DNA from: an uncultured Pseudokineococcus sp.
GTDB lineage: Bacteria; Actinomycetota; Actinomycetes; Actinomycetales; Quadrisphaeraceae
Assembly (NCBI RefSeq): GCF_947499845.1
Contig: NZ_CANMPM010000027.1
Span: forward strand, 1-33,717
Reading direction: 5' to 3'
DNA length: 33,717 bases
Positions within the stretch are counted from its first letter, which is position 1; every line of letters begins with the position of its first letter. The translations under genes were made by a program, and so were the position numbers. The notes below the pieces were generated by a model that ran no database searches, was not told the DNA's origin, and worked only from the letters and a program-made list of their open reading frames with translations. This document shows, in pieces, positions 1 through 6,874 of the stretch.

Positions 1-67
1 CCGGGGAGGCCTGCTGCAGCTGCTCGTCGAGGAAGCGGGCAGGGTCCATCATGGGCAGGGCGGTCAT
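1..67 (-). CDS. IS256 (Mutator)-family transposase, N-terminal fragment cut by window edge
   Basis: Only the first 22 codons are inside the window. They read leftward from an ATG at 67 and include DPARFLDEQLQQASP, the characteristic opening of actinobacterial IS256-type transposases (normally about 400 residues, DDE catalytic domain further on). A strong ribosome-binding site, AAGGAG on the minus strand (77-82), lies 9 nt before the ATG and fixes the start. The in-frame ATGs at codons 6 and 7 are less likely starts. Whether the transposase is intact cannot be seen. The family call rests on a short motif recognised from memory. It sits beside pilin-type genes whose usual tadA-tadB-tadC partners are not visible here, so the element may have inserted into or next to that operon. 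Confidence 0.72.
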   Translation of the reverse strand, partial: MTALPMMDPARFLDEQLQQASP

Positions 68-184
68 CGCGTCGAGCTCCTTCGAAGGCACTGTGAGAGG
101 TCCTACGAAGCATCACGCGGTGGCCGCCCTTCGACGTCTACGCCACACCCGTCACCCGGGCCGGCCGTACACCACCCTGCTGGA
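1..184. mobile_element. Left part of a probable IS256-type insertion sequence
   Basis: This covers the transposase start and its upstream non-coding leader. The outer end is not defined by the sequence alone. The stretch around 167-184 (GTACACCACCCTGCTGG) looks like the terminal inverted repeat of such elements, but the partner repeat is outside the window and no target-site duplication can be checked. The right boundary is therefore a guess. Confidence 0.4.
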
Positions 185-589
185 CGCCACTGACGCCGGA
201 GGCCGGGCTGCCGTGCGGCGACCTCTCCTGCGCCTGTGCGAGCGGTGCCAGGCCGCGCGCGTGGGTGTACGAGGACCTTCGGCGTGACGGGCTCTGCCAC
301 CGGGGGTGGAGGCGCCCCGGGGGCTGTCTGGAGGGGCGTGGGCGGTCTCAGGGGCCTCCTCGGGCGGCGGGCGTCGGGCGAGAGCTCCTCGAGCGACCTG
401 CCCTCGCCGGCACGACGGCGGGGACCGCGCCGCCAGCCTCGGGACGACGAGCGCGGCGTCCGCTCGCCGTCCACACGCGGTGCGCGGACGGGCTCCGTCC
501 ACAGACCGCCGGAGCACCCTCCGACGGCGACCTCCGGCGGCGGAGGGTCAGCGCAGGAGGTCGCACCCCGCGGCCCCGGAGGAGGAGCC
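185..589. other. Gene-poor stretch between the IS end and the pilin-like genes
   Basis: About 400 bp with no convincing gene. Open frames run through it on both strands, but they are proline/arginine/alanine-rich translations of GC-rich DNA with no recognisable domain. I looked for the C-terminus of a TadC/GspF-type membrane protein, which usually precedes the DUF4244 gene, and found none. The promoter for the downstream genes is presumably here, but I see no clear -10/-35 pair. Confidence 0.4.
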
Positions 590-1150
590 ATGGTCACCGC
601 CCGCACCACCACCTGCCCCGCCCGCCGCCGGTCGCCGGGCAGCGGCGCCGTCCCGCGCTGCCGGGCGGGCGTCCCGGCCCGGTCGAGGCCGTCCGGCGCC
701 CCCACCGTGCGGGCGACGCCGCGGGCCTGCGCCCCGGTGCCCGCGACGAACGCGCTGCCGATGACGAGCGCGCTGCCGTCGACGAGCGCCGTGCCGAAGA
801 GGAACGCCGTGACGCCGACGTACGGGCTGGCGACGAGTGGGGCGCCGACCACGCGCGTGCCGACGGGCGAGGGGCTGGTCGGCACCCCGTCGCGGGGCGG
901 CGCGCTCGCGCACCCGGCGGCGGTCGCCGGGAGGCGCGAGCAGCCGTGCCGCGCGCTCGCCGCCGGCGTGCGTCCCGCCGTCGCGACCCTGCGCGGGGAG
1001 CTGCGGGACGTCGGCATGGCCACGGCCGAGTACGCCATCGCCACCCTGGCCGCCTGCGGCTTCGCCGGGCTCCTCGTGACCCTCCTCGCGAGCGACCAGG
1101 TGCGGACCCTGCTGCTCGGCATCGTCCGGCGCGCCCTCTCGGTCGGATGA
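590..1150 (+). CDS. DUF4244 family small membrane protein (pilin-like, Tad locus)
   Basis: The last 45 residues carry the DUF4244 signature: MATAEYAIATLAACGFAG (from Met143) followed by a hydrophobic helix and a short tail ending RRALSVG. This resembles a class III prepilin-like segment, GxxTAEYA then a transmembrane helix, and such proteins are normally encoded with Tad secretion genes. The start at 590 is chosen because GGAGGAGGA sits just upstream of the ATG. It gives 186 residues, far longer than the usual 60-75, because residues 1-140 are a low-complexity Pro/Arg/Ala/Thr region. A later start, such as GTG at 968 (about 61 residues), would match the family length but lacks a good ribosome-binding site. 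Its stop overlaps the next gene's ATG, indicating translational coupling. Confidence 0.7.
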   Translation: MVTARTTTCPARRRSPGSGAVPRCRAGVPARSRPSGAPTVRATPRACAPVPATNALPMTSALPSTSAVPKRNAVTPTYGLATSGAPTTRVPTGEGLVGTPSRGGALAHPAAVAGRREQPCRALAAGVRPAVATLRGELRDVGMATAEYAIATLAACGFAGLLVTLLASDQVRTLLLGIVRRALSVG

Positions 1151-1725
1151 AGGACGCCGGTCGGGCGGCGGCGACGGGTGGTCCGGCGGTGGGTCGAGGG
1201 CGCGCCGCCGTCCGCGGGGCGCCCGGCGCCCGACCGGCTGGTCGCGCTCGCCCGCGGACCACGGGTGCTCGTCCGAGGGCCACCGGCCCGGCACGGGGCT
1301 CCGCCCCCGACCCGGCGGCGCGAGGCTCCGGCCGTGACCGGGCCAGAGGTCTCACCGCGGGTCCGGCCCGGCGCGAGAGAGGAGCGGTGACGGCCGAGCT
1401 GGCCGTCGGGCTGGTGGCCGTCGTCGTGGTCCTCGCCGCCCTGCTGTCGGTGGGGCAGGCCGTCGCCGCGCAGGTGCGCGTCACGGACGCCGCCGCCGGC
1501 GGGGCCCGGGCCGCCGCCCGCGGGGCGTCGGCGGCCGAGGTGCGGGCCCTCGCCACCGCGCTGGCCGGGCCACGGGCGACGGCGGTCGTGCAGCTCGGCG
1601 GGAGCCGTGCGGACGTGGTCGTCACGGCGCCGGTCGAGCTCGTGCTGCCGGGCACCCCGGTCGTCACCGCCCGTGGGCGGGCCTCGGCCGCCGTGGAGGT
1701 CGGCGTGGCGGGCGCGGGCCCGTGA
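1147..1725 (+). CDS. TadE family protein (pilus assembly / pseudopilin-like)
   Basis: The C-terminal 110 residues have the TadE layout. A short cytoplasmic RRERGAVTAELAV box is followed by a single transmembrane helix (about residues 83-105), then DAAAGGARAAARG and an extracytoplasmic beta-rich domain. TadE proteins are membrane-anchored minor pilins of Tad/Flp pili. The ATG at 1147 overlaps the DUF4244 stop in an ATGA, and this start is given. It adds about 80 residues of Arg/Gly/Ala/Pro-rich sequence unlike the family. A GTG at 1387, immediately before the conserved TAELAV box and preceded by GAGAGGAG, would give a 112-residue protein of typical size. The domain call is firm; the start is not. 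Confidence 0.75.
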   Translation: MKDAGRAAATGGPAVGRGRAAVRGAPGARPAGRARPRTTGARPRATGPARGSAPDPAARGSGRDRARGLTAGPARRERGAVTAELAVGLVAVVVVLAALLSVGQAVAAQVRVTDAAAGGARAAARGASAAEVRALATALAGPRATAVVQLGGSRADVVVTAPVELVLPGTPVVTARGRASAAVEVGVAGAGP

Positions 1726-2216
1726 CGCGCCGCGTCCCGGGTGGCCGGCCGGACGGCCGTCGGTCGGCCCTCCGGGAGGCGTGGGCCGCGCGGGCGGAGG
1801 CGGCGCGGGACCGGCGCGGTCCCGGCGGTGGTGGAGCCCGGCGTGGTCACGGCGAAGCTGGAGCCCGTCGCGGCGACCGTGGCGCGGGCTCGGTGCTCGT
1901 GCTGGGGCTGCTCCTCGTGGGCGTCCTGCTGTGCACGGCCGCCGCGGCCCTCGGGCAGGCCGTGGTGGCCCACCACCGCGCCGCGGCGGCGGCGGACCTC
2001 GCGGCGCTGGCCGGCGCGGACGTCACGCTCGGGCGCGCCGTCTCCGCCGGCGGGCCGTGCGACGCGGCGGCGAGCGTCGCCGCGCGGGGCGGGGCCCGGC
2101 TCGTCGACTGCACCGCCGGCGAGCTCGAGGTGGTGGTCGTCGTCGCGGTCGACGTCCCCGGCGCCCTGGGCGGGCTCGGACCGGCACGGGCCTCGGCGCG
2201 GGCCGGTCCGCGGTGA
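1722..2216 (+). CDS. TadE-like protein of the helicase/secretion neighbourhood
   Basis: This 164-residue protein has an Arg/Gly-rich cytoplasmic N-terminus (1-55), GAGSVLVLGLLLVGVLL entering a transmembrane helix, then AALGQAVVAHHRAAAAADLAALAGA and a short domain with two cysteines. It corresponds to the 'helicase/secretion neighborhood TadE-like' family, which in actinobacteria lies next to a DEAH helicase, as it does here. The GTG start overlaps the previous stop (GTGA, 1722-1725). It is the last of three coupled genes for small single-helix envelope proteins. It probably acts as a minor pilin or an assembly partner of the TadE protein; that role is inferred from family and context. Confidence 0.75.
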   Translation: MTRRVPGGRPDGRRSALREAWAARAEAARDRRGPGGGGARRGHGEAGARRGDRGAGSVLVLGLLLVGVLLCTAAAALGQAVVAHHRAAAAADLAALAGADVTLGRAVSAGGPCDAAASVAARGGARLVDCTAGELEVVVVVAVDVPGALGGLGPARASARAGPR

Positions 2217-2261
2217 GCCCCGACCCGGAGCCGGTCCGCGGGGCCGGGGCAAGGGGGGCCA

Positions 2262-2289
2262 GACCGGACCGCGGAGCCGGGGTCCGGTC
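2262..2289. terminator. Hairpin between convergent pilin and helicase genes
   Basis: A perfect 9-bp inverted repeat (GACCGGACC / GGTCCGGTC) with a 10-nt GC-rich loop lies 45 nt after the TadE-like stop, between two converging genes. It has no T-tract, so it would be a non-canonical terminator at best. It is symmetric and could serve either strand. Confidence 0.45.
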
Positions 2290-2355
2290 ACGGCGAGGCG
2301 GTCGCCGGCGGGCCGGGCGTGGCCCGCGCCCGTCACGGACGAGCCAGGGCACTGC

Positions 2356-2465
2356 GAGGCGGTGCTCGACGAGGCGGGGCTCGACGAGCGGGCGGGACGG
2401 CGAGCGGGCGGGTCGGCGAGCGGGCGGGACGGCGAGCGGGCGGGACGGCGAGCGGGCGGGACGGC
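2356..2465. repeat. Intergenic minisatellite, 16-bp unit
   Basis: Five tandem copies of the 16-mer GAGCGGGCGGGACGGC occupy 2386-2465; the second copy differs by one base (T for A). Just before it are two copies of a related 15-mer, GAGGCGG(T/G)GCTCGAC (2356-2385). The array lies between the convergent stops of the TadE-like gene and the helicase, so it is probably non-coding. Confidence 0.85.
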
Positions 2466-2513
2466 GAGCGCGTGACCGCGGCGGTGCGGCCCGGCGGGCG
2501 ACTGTGCCGCGTC

Positions 2514-5147
2514 TCACCGCGGCGGGGGCGGCGCGTCCTCGTCGGCGTGCGCGAGCACGGCGCGCAGGAGGGCCACGGCGCCGGGCTTGCTCAGCGGCTC
2601 GTTGCCGTTGCCGCACTTGGGCGACTGCACGCACGCCGGGCACCCCCGGGTGCAGGGGCAGGCGACCACCGCCTCGAGCGTCGCGCCGAGCCAGGCGCGC
2701 GCCGCCGCGAACCCGCGCGCGGCGAAGCCGGCGCCGCCCGGTGCGGCGTCGTGCACGAAGACCGTCGGCGCCCCGGTGTCCGGGTGCAGGGCGGTGGAGA
2801 CCCCGCCGACGTCCCAGCGGTCGCTCGTGGCGACGAGCGGCAGGAGGCCGATGGCCGCGTGCTCGGCGGCGTGGGCGGCGCCGGGCACGTCGGACGCGTC
2901 GATCCCGTGGCGGGCGAGCACCTCCTCGGGCACCGTCCACCACACGGCGGCCGTGCGCAGCGTCCGGGGCGGCAGGTCGAGGGGCTCCTCGCCCCCGACG
3001 GGCCGCCCGTCCCGGGTGCGGCGGCGCCGGAAGGACACGACCTGGCTCGTGACCTCCACCAGCCCCGTGCGCAGGTCCACCGGCCCCCAGGAGCGGTGCG
3101 CGCGCTCGGCGAGCACCCGGACGTCGGTGACCTCCCGCGCGGACGTCGTGACGTCGACGTCCTCGCGGCGGACGAGCGCCGTGGCCGCCTCGACGTCGAG
3201 GTGCTCCACGACGTAGGTGCGCCCGCGGTGCACGTGGACGGCGCCCTCGTGGACGCTCGCGTGGGCGGCCCCGGCGTCCACCGTGCCCACCACCCGGCCG
3301 GTGGCGCTCTCGACGACCGCGACCGGGGCGCCCCCGGCCCCCCGCAGGTCGAGGGCGTCGGCGGGCCGCCCGTCGCCCACCCAGAACCAGCCGGCGGCGC
3401 GCCGGCGCAGCAGGTCGCGCCGCACGAGGACGTCGAGGAGGGCGCGCACGTGGTCCGGGTCGCCGAAGCGGCCCAGCTCCTCGGGCCGCAGGGGCCGCTC
3501 GGCCGCCGCCGCGGCCAGGTGGGGCGCGAGGACGTGGGGGTTCTCCGGGTCGAGCACCGCCTCCTCCACGGGGCTGCCCACGACCGCCTCGGGGTGGTGG
3601 ACGAGGTAGGTGTCCATCGGGTCCTCGCGGGCGACGAGGACGGCGACGGCGTCCTCGCCCCGGCGCCCGGCGCGGCCCACCCGCTGCCACAGCGACGCGC
3701 GGGTGCCCGGCCAGCCCGCCAGCAGCACCGCGTCGAGGCCCGCGACATCGATGCCGAGCTCGAGGGCGGACGTGGCGGCGAGACCCCGCAGCCGTCCCGA
3801 CCGCAGCGCCCGCTCGAGCTCGCGGCGCTCCTCCGGGAGGTAGCCCCCGCGGTAGGCCGCCACCGTCCCGGCCGACGCCGGGCGCCTCGCGCCGACCCTC
3901 TCGGCCGCGTCGAGGGCCACCTCCTCGGCCGAGCGCCGCGACCGCGTGAAGGCCAGGGTGCTCACCCCCGCGACCACGAGGTCGGCCATGAGCTCGGCCA
4001 CCTCGACGGGCGCCGGCCGGCGCGGCCCGGCCTCCCCGGACGCCCCGGACGCCCCGGACGCCCCGGACGCCCCGGACGCCCCGGACTCCCCGGACGCCCC
4101 GTCACCCGGCTCCGGACCGGGAGCCGCGTCGGTCCCGCGGCCCACCCCTGCGTCGACCGCCGCGTCCACCTCTGAGTCCACCCCTGCGACGACCACCGCG
4201 TCCCGCCCCTGCCCCGGCGGGATCGGGCGCAGCGGCGGCTGCCACAGCAACAGGCTCAGCGCGCCGCGCGCCGAGGCGTCCTCGTCGACGACCTCCACCG
4301 GCAGGCCCGTGAGCCGCTGCGCCGTGCGCCCCGGGTCGGCCGTCGTCGCGCTGGCGAGGACGACGACGGGCGCGGCCCCGTGGTGCTCCGCGACGCGCAG
4401 GAGGCGGCGCAGCACGGCGGCGACGTGCGAGCCCAGGAGGCCCCGGTAGACGTGCGCCTCGTCGACGACGACGTGCCGCAGCCGGCGCAGGAAGGGCGCC
4501 CACCGCCCGTGGTCGGGCAGCAGCGAGCGCGACAGGAGGTCGGGGTTGGAGAGCACGACGTCGGCGTGGCGCCGCACCCACGCCCGCTCGTCGGGCGGGG
4601 TGTCGCCGTCGCAGACCGCCGCGACGACGCCGGGGACGGCCAGCTCGTCCAGCGCCGCCAGCTGGTCGGCCGCCAGCGCCTTCGCGGGCGCCAGGTAGAG
4701 GGTGGTGGCGCCCCGACCGCCCCAGGCGGCGGGGCCCGCCTCGCGCGCCGCCGTGAGCGCGGGCAGCCAGTACCCCAGCGACTTGCCGGACGCGGTGCCC
4801 GTGGCCAGGCAGACCGACCGCCCGGCGCGCACGAGCTCGGCCGCTCGCACCTGGTGCTCCCACGGCGCGCGCACCCCGCGGCGCCCGAGCGCGGCGACGA
4901 CCTCGGGGTCGGCCCACGCGGGCCAGGGCGCCGGGCGCCCCGGCCGGGCCGGCCGCTCGTGCACGTGGAGGACGCGCTCGTCGCGCCCGCCCGCGAGCAG
5001 CGCCGCCAGCGCGCGAGCGCCCGGACCGCCCGCTCCCGGGAGGACGTCGGGGGAGGGGGCGACGAGCGCCGCGCGGGGGGCGGGGAGGACCTCGGCGACC
5101 ACGGCGCTGACGCTGCCACGCCCCACCGACAGCCGGGCCCGGCGCAC
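2514..5147 (-). CDS. DEAH-box superfamily 2 helicase (Lhr/YprA-like) with C-terminal cysteine cluster
   Basis: An 877-residue ATP-dependent nucleic-acid helicase. Visible motifs are WEHQVRAAELV (Q-motif-like), Walker A ATGTASGKS (about residue 118), VVVDEAHVYRG (DEAH box), LASATTADP (motif III), and TSALELGIDVAGLDAVLLAG with QRVGRAGRRG (motifs V-VI). The C-terminal quarter carries CPCTRGCPACVQSPKCG, the metal-binding cysteine set of the DUF1998/MZB type. This is the 'helicase/secretion neighborhood DEAH-box helicase' family, known to lie beside TadE-like genes. Between the two RecA-like lobes is a Gly-Ala-Ser repeat linker. The GTG at 5147 is the first plausible start but has only a weak upstream ribosome-binding site. 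The probable role is DNA or RNA unwinding in maintenance or repair; the substrate is unknown. Confidence 0.9.
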   Translation of the reverse strand: MRRARLSVGRGSVSAVVAEVLPAPRAALVAPSPDVLPGAGGPGARALAALLAGGRDERVLHVHERPARPGRPAPWPAWADPEVVAALGRRGVRAPWEHQVRAAELVRAGRSVCLATGTASGKSLGYWLPALTAAREAGPAAWGGRGATTLYLAPAKALAADQLAALDELAVPGVVAAVCDGDTPPDERAWVRRHADVVLSNPDLLSRSLLPDHGRWAPFLRRLRHVVVDEAHVYRGLLGSHVAAVLRRLLRVAEHHGAAPVVVLASATTADPGRTAQRLTGLPVEVVDEDASARGALSLLLWQPPLRPIPPGQGRDAVVVAGVDSEVDAAVDAGVGRGTDAAPGPEPGDGASGESGASGASGASGASGASGEAGPRRPAPVEVAELMADLVVAGVSTLAFTRSRRSAEEVALDAAERVGARRPASAGTVAAYRGGYLPEERRELERALRSGRLRGLAATSALELGIDVAGLDAVLLAGWPGTRASLWQRVGRAGRRGEDAVAVLVAREDPMDTYLVHHPEAVVGSPVEEAVLDPENPHVLAPHLAAAAAERPLRPEELGRFGDPDHVRALLDVLVRRDLLRRRAAGWFWVGDGRPADALDLRGAGGAPVAVVESATGRVVGTVDAGAAHASVHEGAVHVHRGRTYVVEHLDVEAATALVRREDVDVTTSAREVTDVRVLAERAHRSWGPVDLRTGLVEVTSQVVSFRRRRTRDGRPVGGEEPLDLPPRTLRTAAVWWTVPEEVLARHGIDASDVPGAAHAAEHAAIGLLPLVATSDRWDVGGVSTALHPDTGAPTVFVHDAAPGGAGFAARGFAAARAWLGATLEAVVACPCTRGCPACVQSPKCGNGNEPLSKPGAVALLRAVLAHADEDAPPPPR
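4038..4100. repeat. 9-bp in-frame repeat coding the helicase linker
   Basis: Seven head-to-tail copies of GGACGCCCC (one copy has T at the fifth base) lie inside the helicase gene. On the coding strand they give Gly-Ala-Ser or Gly-Glu-Ser triplets between the two helicase lobes. The unit is a multiple of three, so copy-number change alters linker length without breaking the frame. Confidence 0.9.
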
Positions 5148-5225
5148 GTGGGGACGCCCGTCCCGCCCGGCCCGCGACGTCGTCCTCGCGGCCCGCGACC
5201 TCGGTCACCGCGTCTCGGCGTCCGC

Positions 5226-5320
5226 GTCGCCCGGAGGGGCCGCGACGCCGTCGCCCGGAGGGGCCGCGACGCCGTCGCCCGGAGGGGTCGCGACGCCGTC
5301 GCCCGAGGGGCCTCGACGGC
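5226..5320. repeat. 24-bp tandem repeat between the helicase and bldG-like genes
   Basis: Three nearly exact copies of a 24-mer beginning GTCGCCCGGAGGGGCCGCGA occupy 5226-5249, 5250-5273 and 5274-5297, followed by a degenerate fourth copy to about 5320. The array takes up roughly a third of the 323-bp divergent intergenic region (5148-5470), where the promoters of both flanking genes must lie. Confidence 0.85.
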
Positions 5321-5396
5321 GTTCCCGGTGGGCCCGGGAGGGTGCAGCGGGGGTCGGTCCGGGGCCCTCGGGCAGCGCCGGACGTGCGCAGGATGG

Positions 5397-5402
5397 TCTA
5401 AT
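5397..5402 (+). promoter_or_regulatory. Candidate -10 element for the bldG-like gene
   Basis: TCTAAT matches five of six positions of the TATAAT consensus in otherwise very GC-rich DNA, about 70 nt before the GTG start. No convincing -35 is seen at the usual spacing, so this is tentative. Confidence 0.3.
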
Positions 5403-5470
5403 GCGGGCAGCAGCCGGCCCCCGCCGGGCGGCCCACCGGGTCGCGGAGCTCGACGTCTGGGAGTGCACAC

Positions 5471-5824
5471 GTGGACCTGTCCGTCACCAGCCACGAGCAG
5501 GGTGGACGCACCGTCGTCGCCGTCGGCGGCGAGATCGACGTCTACACCGCCCCCCAGCTGCGGGAGCGCCTCAACGACCTGGTCGCCGACGGCCAGTACC
5601 ACCTGGTCGTCGACATGCAGGGCGTCGAGTTCCTCGACTCCACCGGCCTCGGCGTCCTCGTCGGCGGGCTCAAGCGGGTCCGCGCGCACGACGGCTCGCT
5701 GCGCCTGGTCTGCGTGCAGGAGAAGATCCTCAAGGTCTTCCGCATCACCGGCCTGACCAAGGTCTTCCCCATCCACGACACGGTCGAGGAGGCGGTCTCC
5801 GCCTCCACCGGCTCCGAGGACTGA
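5471..5824 (+). CDS. bldG: STAS-domain anti-sigma factor antagonist (BldG/SpoIIAA-like)
   Basis: A 117-residue single STAS domain, the normal family length. The phosphorylation site loop [12 protein letters not shown] places the acceptor serine at Ser57, flanked by Asp56 and Thr58, as in Streptomyces BldG. Other family marks are the opening [20 protein letters not shown] and [19 protein letters not shown]. Such proteins bind and sequester anti-sigma kinases when unphosphorylated, releasing stress or developmental sigma factors. GGGAG 7 nt before the GTG supports the start. No anti-sigma kinase gene is adjacent, so partners must be encoded elsewhere. The position between the DEAH helicase and topA matches the bldG neighbourhood known from other actinobacteria, which supports the name. 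Confidence 0.88.
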   Translation: MDLSVTSHEQGGRTVVAVGGEIDVYTAPQLRERLNDLVADGQYHLVVDMQGVEFLDSTGLGVLVGGLKRVRAHDGSLRLVCVQEKILKVFRITGLTKVFPIHDTVEEAVSASTGSED

Positions 5825-6792
5825 GCGCCGCCTCCTCCGGCGGGACGGGCGACCGGGGGCGCGACGGCGCGCACCCCGGCTCGTCCCCGGGCCCGCCGCC
5901 GGCCTCGGCCCCGCGCGCACGGCTCGGTGCGGCACCGGGCCCGCTCGTCCCGCTGCTCCTCGCGCTCGTCTGCGCGGTCGCGGTCCTGGGCGTGTGGCGC
6001 GCCCTCGTCACGACCGGCCCCGGCCAGGTCGTCGACGAGATCGCCTTCGCCGGGTCGGCGCGCGGGCGCGACCTCCTCGACGCGCAGGCGACCACCGTCC
6101 TGTCCGTCGTCTCGGAGGGGACGCTCGCGCTCGGCGTGGTCCTGCTCGTCGTCCTCGCCGCGGTCCGCCGCCGCCTGGCCCTGGCCGTGGCCGCCGTCGT
6201 CCTCGTCGCCGGCGCCAACGTCACGACGCAGCTGCTCAAGAAGGTCGTGCTCGACCGCCCCGCCCTCGGGCTGGGCGACGTCAACTCGCTGCCGAGCGGC
6301 CACACCACGGTGGCGGCGACGCTCGCGGTCGCCCTGGTGCTCGTCCTCCCCCCGGCGGCGCGGTCGACGGCGGCCGTCCTCGGCGCGGCCTACACGGCCG
6401 CCACAGGGGTGTCGACCCTCGTCGCGGGCTGGCACCGGCCCAGCGACGTCGCGGCCGCCCTCCTCGTCGTCGCCGTCTGGACCGGCGTCGTCGTCGCCGG
6501 GCTGCGCCTGCGCGAGCCGCGCCCGGGTCGTGGGTCGACGGCCGGGGGAGGGCGGTCGGGGCGGGCGCTCCTGGCCGCCGGGGCCCTCGTCGTCCTGCTC
6601 GGGCTCGCGGCCACGGCGCTGGCGGCGCTGCTCCTCGACGCCGCGGGCACGGTCGTCGTCTGGCGGGCGGCGCAGGACGCCGGGCGGGCGGTGCAGCTCC
6701 TCGCCTACGGCGGCGGCGTCCTCGTCGCCACCGGCGGCTCGGCCGCCCTGCTCGGAACCGCCCTCGCGCTCCTGCGCCGCACCCCCGTCTGA
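5821..6792 (+). CDS. PAP2-family membrane phosphatase
   Basis: A polytopic membrane protein with the three PAP2 phosphatase motifs: [23 protein letters not shown], and [16 protein letters not shown], in which the usual Arg of SRxxxxxH is absent but the catalytic His is present. It probably dephosphorylates a lipid phosphate such as undecaprenyl pyrophosphate or phosphatidic acid; the substrate cannot be told. About seven hydrophobic helices are visible. The start is a real problem. Reading upstream in frame from the first helix there is no ATG, GTG or TTG back through the bldG-like gene. The CTG at 5821 overlaps the preceding stop (CTGA) and is offered as the start, while the first canonical codon, GTG at 5992, would delete most of helix 1. 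The family call is secure and the N-terminus is not. Confidence 0.8.
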   Translation: MSAASSGGTGDRGRDGAHPGSSPGPPPASAPRARLGAAPGPLVPLLLALVCAVAVLGVWRALVTTGPGQVVDEIAFAGSARGRDLLDAQATTVLSVVSEGTLALGVVLLVVLAAVRRRLALAVAAVVLVAGANVTTQLLKKVVLDRPALGLGDVNSLPSGHTTVAATLAVALVLVLPPAARSTAAVLGAAYTAATGVSTLVAGWHRPSDVAAALLVVAVWTGVVVAGLRLREPRPGRGSTAGGGRSGRALLAAGALVVLLGLAATALAALLLDAAGTVVVWRAAQDAGRAVQLLAYGGGVLVATGGSAALLGTALALLRRTPV

Positions 6793-6861
6793 GGTCCGGC
6801 CCCTCGGCGGCAGGGCGCTCCCCGTCCGTGCCCGTGCCCGTGGCCGGTTGGACCGCCCACC

Positions 6862-6867
6862 TAGCCT
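6862..6867 (+). promoter_or_regulatory. -10 element for a probable leaderless mRNA (methyltransferase gene)
   Basis: TAGCCT fits the actinobacterial TAnnnT -10 pattern and ends 7 nt before the GTG start at 6875. Transcription would then begin at or next to the start codon. No Shine-Dalgarno sequence is present, which agrees with leaderless translation. No -35 at normal spacing is seen. Confidence 0.55.
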
Positions 6868-6874
6868 GGCGGGC

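Noticed and set aside
594-2336. 580-codon open frame on the minus strand across the pilin genes
   Set aside because: It is antisense to the DUF4244/TadE genes. Its translation is Arg/Pro/Ala-rich with no domain, a usual artefact of high-GC DNA.
2386-2465. Possible CRISPR array
   Set aside because: Units are head-to-tail without spacers and there are no cas genes. The same holds for the arrays at 5226 and 33575.
5205-5468. 87-codon minus-strand frame with PPGDGVAA repeats
   Set aside because: The repeats are explained by the 24-bp minisatellite. There is no ribosome-binding site or domain, and it overlaps the bldG promoter region.
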